Positions 19,244 to 26,465 of a stretch of 64,000 bases of DNA are shown here, in pieces. Position numbers and translations under genes: made by a program. Source of the DNA: an uncultured Desulfomonile sp. (lineage in GTDB: Bacteria > Desulfobacterota > Desulfomonilia > Desulfomonilales > Desulfomonilaceae); NCBI GenBank assembly GCA_903952205.1, contig CAJBEZ010000063.1, positions 61,799-125,798 of the forward strand, read 5' to 3'. Each line of letters opens with the position of its first letter. Position 1 is the stretch's first letter. The notes below the pieces were generated by a model, which searched no databases, had not been told where the DNA came from, and saw only the letters and a program-made list of their open reading frames with translations.

Positions 19244-19475
19244 CATGACTATTAATTCTTAGTCTCAACAAATACTATCATGTATTCAACATCATACGTA
19301 TTTGTCGGGTTAAGGAACTTTTTTTTGATTTGATTTTCTAATTAAAAGAAGTATAATAAGAGTGTCAAGGTTTTGGGTGTTTTATGCAGGGGATTGCGGA
19401 TTTAAGGGCAATGAAACCAGATTTCATTTCATTGTCGATGAGATTTCAGTCGCCTGTTCTGAAAGGAGAAGCGTC

Positions 19476-20789
19476 ATGCGGAAAAATATAAGGGTTCTAA
19501 TAAGCGGCGCCTTTGTGTTAGCCCTGTTGTCGGCCCCCTGTTTGTCTCTATGGGTCGAAGCGCAAGGTCAAGATTACAACACGTCTTCATTGATGCAATC
19601 CGGGGCGGAGGGACAGAACAGCCAAATGCCGCAGGCCTATTATCCGTACTGGAACAATTATCTGGATAATCTCCAAAGAGAGGGAGGATATTACTCTGTA
19701 ACCGGCAACTATGGAAATTCTAATCCCGTTACAAGCTATTATCCGGCAAATCCATCCAGCAACGCCATGTCTCCTCAGGTGACCAGTCAATCTGGTATGT
19801 ATTATAATCCTCAGGATTATTATGGGGCCTCCCAGCAGCAGGGTTATCAACAACCCAATCAGGCGGCGTCATATCAGTCGAATCAGAATCCAGTCCAGTA
19901 TGCCCAGCCGCAACCGGCTCAGACAAAAAGAACTTCGAAGCGACAAAAGCAGACCGCTGTTACCCAGCAAGTTCAGCAACCCGCCTATGCTTCGCAACAG
20001 CCGCCGGCTTATTATCCCCAGCAACAGGGATATGGTCAGCAGGCTTACGGTCAACAACAGGGTTATTCTCAATATACCCAACCAGCGGCGGAGACTCAGG
20101 ACACAGCGCCGGCGTACAGCGCCGACCCGTCAGTTCAGGCCGCTCAGCAAAAAGCTTACGATAGAGCGATCGCCAGACAGAGAGCCGCTGAACTAGCCGC
20201 TCAACAGGCGGCGGCCTCTCAGGAACTTCAACAAACGCAGCAAATGTACATGGCGGCGCAACAAAAACTGAGGGAACAGGAACAAAAACAGAAAGAATTG
20301 CAGAATGAGTATCATAAGAAGTCTGTCTCAGAAGCGTATGAGAATTTGCGAGAATCCCAGAGGAGATACTACGACCTGATGGGTGTGGCGGCGGAGAACG
20401 CAAGACAGAGTCAGGTTAGCCAACAGGCCGCCTTGGCGCCTCAGCCGCCCATGCCTCAGGCACAGCAGTATCAGCCACCTATAGCAGCGCCTAGTCAACC
20501 ATCCTATCCCCAAGGCGTTCCAGCCGCAAATTACGCTAATCCCTCTGGTCAGCAAGGTTATCCCGCTTCTCCGGGCCTAAACACGGGAGCGAGCCAAATG
20601 GCGCCATCCGCATATCCTCCCGGCCAATCGACACCTATTCAGATTCAACCTCAGCAGCAGGCCCAGCAGGAAAGCTCCGGAGGTCTATGGTCAACTCTCA
20701 AGGAGATCTTCTCTCCTCCCACAACGGGACCGGTTGCGAATCAACGAAGCATGTGGGAAAATAAAAACGGTAGAGGCATAGCCGAATAG
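19476..20789 (+). CDS. Exported Gln/Tyr/Pro-rich low-complexity protein
   Basis: About 437 aa when started at ATG 19476, which has AAGGAG with a 7-base spacer and gives a signal peptide (RKNIRVLISGAFVLALLSAP). The mature protein is dominated by Gln, Tyr, Pro, Ala and Ser, including QQGYGQQAYGQQQGY-like runs (about residues 180-200). A Gln/Ala/Glu-rich helical stretch in the middle (AYDRAIARQRAAELAAQQAA, then EQEQKQKELQNEYHKK) looks like a coiled coil, and the C-terminus is a short ordered end (SGGLWSTLKEIFSPP). Low-complexity surface or matrix proteins of this type are poorly described. No enzymatic motif. A strong bidirectional terminator follows. Confidence 0.72.
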   Translation: MRKNIRVLISGAFVLALLSAPCLSLWVEAQGQDYNTSSLMQSGAEGQNSQMPQAYYPYWNNYLDNLQREGGYYSVTGNYGNSNPVTSYYPANPSSNAMSPQVTSQSGMYYNPQDYYGASQQQGYQQPNQAASYQSNQNPVQYAQPQPAQTKRTSKRQKQTAVTQQVQQPAYASQQPPAYYPQQQGYGQQAYGQQQGYSQYTQPAAETQDTAPAYSADPSVQAAQQKAYDRAIARQRAAELAAQQAAASQELQQTQQMYMAAQQKLREQEQKQKELQNEYHKKSVSEAYENLRESQRRYYDLMGVAAENARQSQVSQQAALAPQPPMPQAQQYQPPIAAPSQPSYPQGVPAANYANPSGQQGYPASPGLNTGASQMAPSAYPPGQSTPIQIQPQQQAQQESSGGLWSTLKEIFSPPTTGPVANQRSMWENKNGRGIAE

Positions 20790-20820
20790 AGACCCAATCT
20801 GAGTGTTCCTGCGTCCAATA

Positions 20821-20862
20821 CAAGAAAACGGTGGTTGTGTTTGCACGACCACCGTTTTCTTG
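20821..20862. terminator. Bidirectional terminator hairpin
   Basis: Arms 20821-20835 and 20848-20862 are perfect reverse complements (CAAGAAAACGGTGGT), and pairing continues inward to a 4-base loop. The AAAA / TTTT flanks give a T run on either strand. It lies between the convergent Gln-rich protein and ClpX-like genes. Confidence 0.85.
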
Positions 20863-20888
20863 TGAGATGAGTAAATAACTAGAAGATT

Positions 20889-22661
20889 TTATGACCTGTA
20901 GGTTTGTTGAATGATATCATTCAAGTATTTCTCCGGATTATGAACGGCCTCTTTAGGGATAAGAAACTCGTTGGATTCCGCTCGTTCCATGACCAGCTTG
21001 AGACCGTGGTGGTAATTTTGGAAAATATTGCGGCAAACTATGAGCGGTTCTTCGGATCCACTTAGTGACAATCGGGCTAATTCAAGCATCGCCTCTTCGA
21101 GAAACCTGATTTTCAAACCGTAAGTCCTGTAAAATTCATCTTCGAACCCCTTGATTTCCTGTTCCACCTTCAGGTATCTCTTGTACATCGTATCAGGCGA
21201 AACACCTTTACCCGCCGCTGCTTCAACGATAACTTCAAGCGCTTGGCCTTCAAGGGCTTTGCCAAAAAGCTGTTCGAATTCCGAACGCCTAGTTCTTAAT
21301 TCCTCCATGGTCTCATTTCTTTCGCAGGCATCGACCTCATCGAATATTTCACACCGGGATGGATGAAATTCGTCCTTGAGAATGTCTTCAAGAAATGATC
21401 TCGGGTCCTCTGCAAGGTCCCGAGTCACAGTAAATCGTTTCAATTCCGTTGATGGAAGAACCCTTTCAAAACCAACCAGTATTTTTTCCATTACGCTTAT
21501 AAGCGCCCTCGCTCCTGTCTTTTCTTCGTGAGCCTTCCCGGCCATGATTCTTAAGGCTTCATCGGAAAACCTTATGTCTATGCCATAGGCCTTAAAATCC
21601 TGTTTTTTTGCAGTGATCACTGAAGAATAACGGTTCTTAAGAATTTTGTAGAGATCATCTTCTGATAAATCTTCTAATACCGCTGTAACCGGTAATCTAC
21701 CTATGAATTCAGACTCAAAACCAAATTGGATAAGGTCTTCGGCCTTTATCCGCAGAAACAAATCATTCCTGTCATCCTTCTCTTTGAGTGAAGCCCCAAA
21801 CCCTAAACCCTTCTGAGACAAGCGCCTTCCGACTATTTCGTCCAATCCGTTGAATGCTCCAGACACTATGAACAATATGTCTCGAGTATTGATTGTCCTT
21901 TTCAGTCTCTTTCCGGTCTTCTGAAAATGTGCGGCGGCTTCCATCATTGAAACAGGATCATGCGCTACCTTCAGGTCGACTTCGGTTTCCTCCATAGGTT
22001 TAAGCAGGTTTCTCTGAACACCGGATCTTGAAACATCCAGACCGATAAGGTTACCGGATGAGGCTATCTTGTCGATCTCATCGATGTATATTATGCCGTA
22101 TTTCGCTCTTTCTATGTCACCATCGGCTTCCTGCACAAGGTCCCTCACCAAGTCTTCGACATCTCCGCCAACATAGCCGGTTTCACTGAATTTTGTAGCG
22201 TCGCCTTTCACAAAGGGGACTCCAATCTTTCGCGCTATAAGTTTAATAAGATATGTTTTACCTACACCTGTCGGACCGATAAGAATGATGTTGTTCTTGA
22301 TCCTACCAATTCCTTCTCTTTCATAAGTATCCCCGTGTTCCTGGAAATAACGAATGCGGTTGAAGTGTGTGCAGATTTTCGTTGCCAGGATTTCTTTCGC
22401 GCTATCCTGACGAATCACGAACCTATCGAGATACTCATGAAGTTCCGAAGGCTTCATATCAAACCGGACACTCGCAGGTTTTGGTTCTTGGGGAATGTCA
22501 ATTCCTTGCCCAGATTCCTCAACGCCTGGCCAAGGCCCTAGCTGCGTACCCATTATCCGTATTCGATTGCCATACTTATTTGCCAGAAAATCATTTATCT
22601 CTTTTTCTATTTCTTTGGGATCAGGGAAATTTGTGCCCTGCAAGTCGTCTTTTGTATCCAT
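20889..22661 (-). CDS. ClpX-like AAA+ protein unfoldase (atypical)
   Basis: AAA+ ATPase clearly related to ClpX. About 590 aa from ATG 22661 (AAAGG 9 bases upstream). It has Walker A GPTGVGKT, the substrate-gripping pore loop GYVGGDVEDLV, Walker B YIDEIDKI, and LGFGASLKEK at the place of the ClpX loop that docks on ClpP. It differs from ordinary ClpX (about 420 aa) in three ways: no N-terminal CxxC zinc-binding domain, a different sequence where ClpX has its RKH substrate loop (HDPVSMMEAAAHFQKTGKR), and a C-terminal extension of roughly 150 residues with helical ERNETMEELRTRRSEFEQL and a second IRFLEEAMLELARL-type segment. Probably a ClpP-linked or chaperone unfoldase with its own substrates. 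Confidence 0.85.
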   Translation of the reverse strand: MDTKDDLQGTNFPDPKEIEKEINDFLANKYGNRIRIMGTQLGPWPGVEESGQGIDIPQEPKPASVRFDMKPSELHEYLDRFVIRQDSAKEILATKICTHFNRIRYFQEHGDTYEREGIGRIKNNIILIGPTGVGKTYLIKLIARKIGVPFVKGDATKFSETGYVGGDVEDLVRDLVQEADGDIERAKYGIIYIDEIDKIASSGNLIGLDVSRSGVQRNLLKPMEETEVDLKVAHDPVSMMEAAAHFQKTGKRLKRTINTRDILFIVSGAFNGLDEIVGRRLSQKGLGFGASLKEKDDRNDLFLRIKAEDLIQFGFESEFIGRLPVTAVLEDLSEDDLYKILKNRYSSVITAKKQDFKAYGIDIRFSDEALRIMAGKAHEEKTGARALISVMEKILVGFERVLPSTELKRFTVTRDLAEDPRSFLEDILKDEFHPSRCEIFDEVDACERNETMEELRTRRSEFEQLFGKALEGQALEVIVEAAAGKGVSPDTMYKRYLKVEQEIKGFEDEFYRTYGLKIRFLEEAMLELARLSLSGSEEPLIVCRNIFQNYHHGLKLVMERAESNEFLIPKEAVHNPEKYLNDIIQQTYRS

Positions 22662-23112
22662 CGTCGTAAGCCTTTCGGAATTACTTCTAGCGATCATGAT
22701 TTGATCGTTGTTTCTATCAATATGCGCAGCTATGCGTTGATAGTCAATCTTAATAGGACTCTAACTGTAAAGTAATTCAATCAAAATCCAGCCTATATCT
22801 CGACTTGTCCCGTCAAGATATAGGCGCATTGTGAAAACTTTAATATTCTTTTAATTTGAATCTTGTTGACTAGTGAGAATCTTCAGAAAAGCTTTTGGGA
22901 CATGTCTTTCAGAGCTGTCTACAACTTCGAAACAAGTCTACTGGAGACAGCCTTAAGAAATAGTGGCTGACGCTTAAGCGGCGCAGCCAATTTCCTAGGG
23001 CTGACTCGTGACCAGACCAAACACCTTGTCACGGTATTTGGTCCTTACAGGACGGATTTCAAGTGGGATTAGTCTGTCGCTGTTGATTGCATCCCTTCTT
23101 TGAAAGACCGTT
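22662..23112. other. Gene-free, hairpin-rich spacer between the TPR and ClpX-like genes
   Basis: No convincing reading frame in 451 bases. Three inverted repeats stand out: 22791-22800 with 22816-22825 (perfect 10-bp, plus an inner 3-bp stem); 22914-22920 with 22945-22951 (7 bp); and 23015-23025 with 23033-23043 (11 bp, one mismatch). The first could terminate minus-strand transcription, since a T-rich stretch follows it on that strand. A small RNA or leader RNA cannot be excluded. Confidence 0.5.
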
Positions 23113-24177
23113 TCAATTCATAGCAATAAATTTTGTTTGAAGAAGCCCGGCTTCAGACTCCTTACCCATTTCTCGGTAGATTTCTGTAAGGGAATTTACA
23201 GTATCCGCAAAAAGAGGTTTCCCAACAAAAGAAACTGTTTCGAATTGAGTAATAGCCTTCTTGTAACAATTTGAAGCCATTTGGAGGTTGCCCTTGCCTC
23301 GGAACACATCTCCTACTCCCTTCAAAGCTAGTCCAAGAGACACAGGCGAGCCATCCTGGGTTTCAAAAGCGGCTAAAGCCTCTTTGTAAAATCTGAAGGC
23401 ACGCTCAGGTTTGCCCAATTTAGCGTAAGTGTCTCCCATAACTAGGAGTGTCTGGCCCAGCTTTTCCATAGGGACCTTTTCCTGAGACTGATAAATTTTT
23501 TGGGATCTGCGCAAACAATTGATCGCGTTAGCGTAATCTCCCTGAGATCGGCTTATTAAGGCAAGATTCTCTAAAGCTTCGGCCATATTGAGTTTTAGGG
23601 CGGGGTTATACTTGGAAAAACAACAGAATCTGGAGATCGCACACTGGTAAAGATTTTCGGCTTCAGAGAATTTGCCCTCTGACGCAAGAAAGTTCGCCAG
23701 ACCTACCATTGGTGGGGCTGCGGTAATACAATCTGAGCGGGGCCCGTTTTGGCACATAGCAAGAGCTTCCCTATAACAAGCCTCCCCAGCCTTCGAATTC
23801 CCGGAGATTATGGTCAGTTCAGCCAGGCGGGTCAGCAAACTAATCGTTTTGGGATTTTCCGGCCCCTTAATGCGTTTGTTAAGATCGTAGGCCAGTGACT
23901 GAAAGCGTACCGCTTGCGGGATTTTCCCCGTCGCTTGAGCCAACTGAGATAGTAGCTCCAGCGACTTGACTGAATTCACAGTTTCGGCGCCATGTCTGTT
24001 CAAGGACTCGTTCAGACTATGCCTGGCCAAGCTCAAAGCCTCGCAAACCCGGCCATCCACCATCAGAGTTTCCGCTTTAGAATAATTGGATTCCCATTCC
24101 CTATACGAAGCGGGGACATTCCCAACGGTTAGGGAAAATATTAGTAGAATTCCTAAACAGGTCGTTAATATTTTCAT
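23113..24177 (-). CDS. Exported tetratricopeptide-repeat protein
   Basis: A 354-aa protein with a signal peptide (KILTTCLGILLIFSLTVGNV, cleavage near PAS) and a strong ribosome-binding site (AAGGAGG, 6-base spacer). The rest is a tandem array of about seven TPR-like helical hairpins; typical units are MVGLANFLASEGKFSEAENLYQ, LENLALISRSQGDYANAINCL, LGQTLLVMGDTYAKLGKPERAF and LKGVGDVFRGKGNLQMASNCY. TPR proteins of this layout are periplasmic or outer-membrane scaffolds; the partner is unknown. Residue pairs such as CYREALAMC add several Cys. The downstream spacer holds hairpins, so it is probably monocistronic. Confidence 0.82.
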   Translation of the reverse strand: MKILTTCLGILLIFSLTVGNVPASYREWESNYSKAETLMVDGRVCEALSLARHSLNESLNRHGAETVNSVKSLELLSQLAQATGKIPQAVRFQSLAYDLNKRIKGPENPKTISLLTRLAELTIISGNSKAGEACYREALAMCQNGPRSDCITAAPPMVGLANFLASEGKFSEAENLYQCAISRFCCFSKYNPALKLNMAEALENLALISRSQGDYANAINCLRRSQKIYQSQEKVPMEKLGQTLLVMGDTYAKLGKPERAFRFYKEALAAFETQDGSPVSLGLALKGVGDVFRGKGNLQMASNCYKKAITQFETVSFVGKPLFADTVNSLTEIYREMGKESEAGLLQTKFIAMN

Positions 24178-24460
24178 GTCAAGCCTCCTTACATGATTAC
24201 CTCAAGAGGTACCATCGGATACTGTTCATGGTATCAGAAATTAGCTTTGCTCGGCAGTCTCTACGATTTGCCGGCAGCGTTCTACCGTCAACTTGCCCGA
24301 GCCGTTTTCAGCGTCTTGCGAACATTCCTGCAGGAATCTTTTTTGGGATTGGTCATCCCTCTAAATTGAGATGACCAATCCACGCAAGGAGTTTAAGTCC
24401 CGCGTGTACGGGACTCGTTTGCGTTAGTTAGAGCAATTTCCGGGCCAATGAGTTATTGTT

Positions 24461-24491
24461 AAAAGAGACACTAAGAACCGAGTCTCTTTTT
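24461..24491. terminator. Hairpin terminator downstream of the radical SAM gene
   Basis: AAAAGAGAC (24461-24469) pairs perfectly with GTCTCTTTT (24482-24490) around a 12-base loop, with T runs on both strands. It could end transcription of the radical SAM operon (minus strand), 166 bases after its stop. Confidence 0.6.
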
Positions 24492-24623
24492 AGGTAGTTA
24501 TCGTAATTAGGAGTTGGCTGAATCTGACACACTAGGCGTGCGATATTGATCGGACAAAATGGCGTTTTTAATCTTTCTGAATAATGTCTAATGATGAAGG
24601 ATACTTGTCAGTTTATTAGAAAG

Positions 24624-24638
24624 GGGTGCTTTTCACCC
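24624..24638 (-). terminator. Short hairpin just after the radical SAM stop codon
   Basis: GGGTG / CACCC with a 5-base loop, about 20 bases past the stop on the minus strand, followed there by a CTTTCTAATAA sequence. Weak by itself; perhaps a first termination or 3'-end stabilising element. Confidence 0.4.
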
Positions 24639-24656
24639 ATATTTGAGCGATTGCGC

Positions 24657-26165
24657 TCAAGAAGTTGTTCCCTTATGCAACATGCACAGGACTTCGTCGC
24701 ACGCGCGGTCTGAACCAGCGCGGAATCTACAGCCTCCACCGCACAAATCACGAGACTCACACGAACGGCAATCCGTTTCTGATATCCTAATGTGCGGCAT
24801 CCCAAGCCAGGCTTTACATAACCCCTCTCGCACAGAGCCCAAACTGATTTCCGGAAACAGGCCGCATTTGCAAACATCTCCAGATGGCAGAACAGCCGCA
24901 AGATGGCGACCACAGGTCCAACCAGCGGAACTTCCGTGATAAGATCCGCCGAAGGAGTATTTCATTCTTTCAGCCGCTTCCTCGATCCCCACCTGTAACT
25001 CCGGATGCCCATCCCATCGCCCCTTTACGCACGGGTAGTCAACATTCCACTCTCGGGCTCCAATGGACTCAATCAGCTCTTTCATTGCGCCCCATTCGTC
25101 AAGGTTATGCCTGTGGACCATTGTTGCCACGGATAGATCCATACCGGAGTCCCTGACAAATTCCATCGCTTTAACCACTTTCCGAAATGAGCCCTTTCCC
25201 CGAATAACTTCATGGCCGAATTCCATACCATCCAGACTGATCTGAACTTCGTGGAAATTTAAATCGTTTACTTTCTGCCGGTCAAGAGTCGAGCCGTTCG
25301 TCAACAGAACCGCACGAACCGGATATCGGGGCAATGCCTGATTCAATTCATTGAAGTATCGATAAAGAGTTGGCTCACCCCCACTGACCATAATCCGCAG
25401 GCCCTGCATTTTGGAAAATTCAGAAAGTAAAGGAGATATTAAATCTGGTGGGAAATCTTCGGCGCCTGTGTCTCCAAGATAACAGTGAGCGCAGGACAGG
25501 TTGCATCTATATGTCACCAGCCATTCAATATATCTCAAAGATGGCTCCGGTGATTTTTGAACTTCTACAATTCTTTTAAACTGGTCTCTGGCAACTTCCA
25601 GCAAATCTTCACACATACAAAATTCAAGAAACTCATGATCAGGATGAAGCTCCTCCACAGTCTTGGTTCCATCGCAGTCAGTTAAGAAACTTAAAGCGTC
25701 GCTGTTGATTTCGTAAAGCTCATCTGTTGAGATCTTGTACAAATAATCCTCTTCCAACATTTTGATCCAGGTATCGGAGGCAAAAGACACGAATGCCCCA
25801 TCCCCCAAATCTTTCCTATCAGCGATTCTTATGTCCTGCTCAGAAATACTGCCGTGTTTCATGGCGTTGGAAAGGAAAACAAGCCCCCCGCAAGGGACAC
25901 AATTCTCTGGAGGTTTTTCAGAAGTGAAATCGCAGTCCTGAATATAAAATGGGCAACTTTTACAAATGTATTTTCTAAAAAATTGTTTGCGGAAACCTGA
26001 GTCAAAGGCCCCAGCGTCTGAATCAATTGAAAGCTGGGGCCTGGAATTCTCGAGGATACGAACAATATTGTATCCCCTGCAACGCTCAGGTTCTTTTCGA
26101 TGGGGTTTATAATAATGACATGTTTGCCGGCAAAGCCAGTCCTCTGAGTTTTCCATAACATTCAT
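24657..26165 (-). CDS. Radical SAM/SPASM peptide maturase with embedded PqqD-like recognition domain
   Basis: A 502-aa radical SAM enzyme of the kind that modifies ribosomally made peptides. N-terminal Cys-rich part: C12, C16, C29, then CKSC at 68-71, C78 and CVPC at 89-92, which may hold an extra metal centre. Residues about 125-200 resemble PqqD/RRE precursor-binding domains (YLYKISTDELYEINSDALSF, then DCDGTKTVEEL). The radical SAM core starts at C221-xxx-C225-xx-C228 (TYRCNLSCAHCYLG) with SGGEPTLYRYF and QISLDG. The SPASM region has C418, C432/C434, then CRSCESRDLCGGGC at 466-479 and C489, C494. The gene directly follows a 20-codon Cys-rich peptide gene that is its probable substrate. Modification type (thioether crosslink or other) is not deducible. 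Confidence 0.88.
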   Translation of the reverse strand: MNVMENSEDWLCRQTCHYYKPHRKEPERCRGYNIVRILENSRPQLSIDSDAGAFDSGFRKQFFRKYICKSCPFYIQDCDFTSEKPPENCVPCGGLVFLSNAMKHGSISEQDIRIADRKDLGDGAFVSFASDTWIKMLEEDYLYKISTDELYEINSDALSFLTDCDGTKTVEELHPDHEFLEFCMCEDLLEVARDQFKRIVEVQKSPEPSLRYIEWLVTYRCNLSCAHCYLGDTGAEDFPPDLISPLLSEFSKMQGLRIMVSGGEPTLYRYFNELNQALPRYPVRAVLLTNGSTLDRQKVNDLNFHEVQISLDGMEFGHEVIRGKGSFRKVVKAMEFVRDSGMDLSVATMVHRHNLDEWGAMKELIESIGAREWNVDYPCVKGRWDGHPELQVGIEEAAERMKYSFGGSYHGSSAGWTCGRHLAAVLPSGDVCKCGLFPEISLGSVREGLCKAWLGMPHIRISETDCRSCESRDLCGGGCRFRAGSDRACDEVLCMLHKGTTS

Positions 26166-26174
26166 AATAGCATC

Positions 26175-26196
26175 AGAGGATCATAAAAAATCCTCT
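26175..26196 (-). promoter_or_regulatory. Intercistronic hairpin between precursor peptide and maturase
   Basis: AGAGGAT (26175-26181) and ATCCTCT (26190-26196) form a perfect 7-bp stem with an A/T loop, starting 11 bases after the peptide's UGA and ending 9 bases before the maturase ATG. It may protect or attenuate the transcript so that more peptide than enzyme is made. It is also in the position of a bacterial SECIS element, but the loop lacks the usual GGU. Confidence 0.5.
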
Positions 26197-26207
26197 TTTA
26201 CAGGAAA

Positions 26208-26270
26208 TCAGCAGGAACTTTTGCACTTGCAAAGGCCTTTGGACACTTTTTCAACTTTTCTAATCTTCAT
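26208..26270 (-). CDS. Candidate RiPP precursor peptide, 20 residues, Cys-rich
   Basis: A 20-codon gene reading MKIRKVEKVSKGLCKCKSSC and then UGA. Evidence that it is real: a near-perfect ribosome-binding site (AGGAGG, about 5 bases before the ATG), a well-spaced promoter 34 bases upstream, and a radical SAM/SPASM enzyme with a PqqD-like domain starting 42 bases downstream. The Lys/Val-rich first half would be the leader; Gly12 onward, with C14, C16 and C20, would be the modified core, similar in style to Cys-rich substrates of ranthipeptide or sactipeptide maturases. It is too short for normal gene callers. If the UGA were read as selenocysteine the peptide would gain a further nine residues (U plus FPVKEDFL); I consider that possible but less likely. 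Confidence 0.72.
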   Translation of the reverse strand: MKIRKVEKVSKGLCKCKSSC

Positions 26271-26303
26271 GGCTTCCTCCTACCGTTTTTTACATCTATA
26301 AAT

Positions 26304-26332
26304 AAAATAGATTCGGCAGGATTTAGAGTCAA
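26304..26332 (-). promoter_or_regulatory. Sigma-70-type promoter of the peptide/maturase cassette
   Basis: On the minus strand TTGACT (26327-26332) is followed by exactly 17 bases and TATTTT (26304-26309). Transcription would start near 26297, giving a leader of about 27 bases before the peptide gene. The surrounding 26330-26460 region is AT-rich and gene-free. Confidence 0.65.
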
Positions 26333-26465
26333 TAGAATTTCATTCTAACTTATCAAAATAATTACCATAATTACACATATATTTAAATGGTGCCATGTAG
26401 CTTATACATATCATCCCGTCATAACATTTTGTATTACGTTGTCTTGTCGCGTGATATTGAGCGCG

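Larger units (their letters stand above)
24178..24656. other. Gene-free, hairpin-rich spacer downstream of the radical SAM gene
   Basis: No gene seen in 479 bases. Inverted repeats: 24323-24336 (perfect 14-base palindrome followed by a T run), 24346-24357 with 24370-24381 (perfect 12 bp), 24396-24402 with 24409-24415 (7 bp), 24461-24469 with 24482-24490 (9 bp) and 24624-24628 with 24634-24638. Five structured elements in about 320 bases is more than termination alone needs. Upstream promoter of the TPR gene must also be absent here, since that gene points away. Confidence 0.45.
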
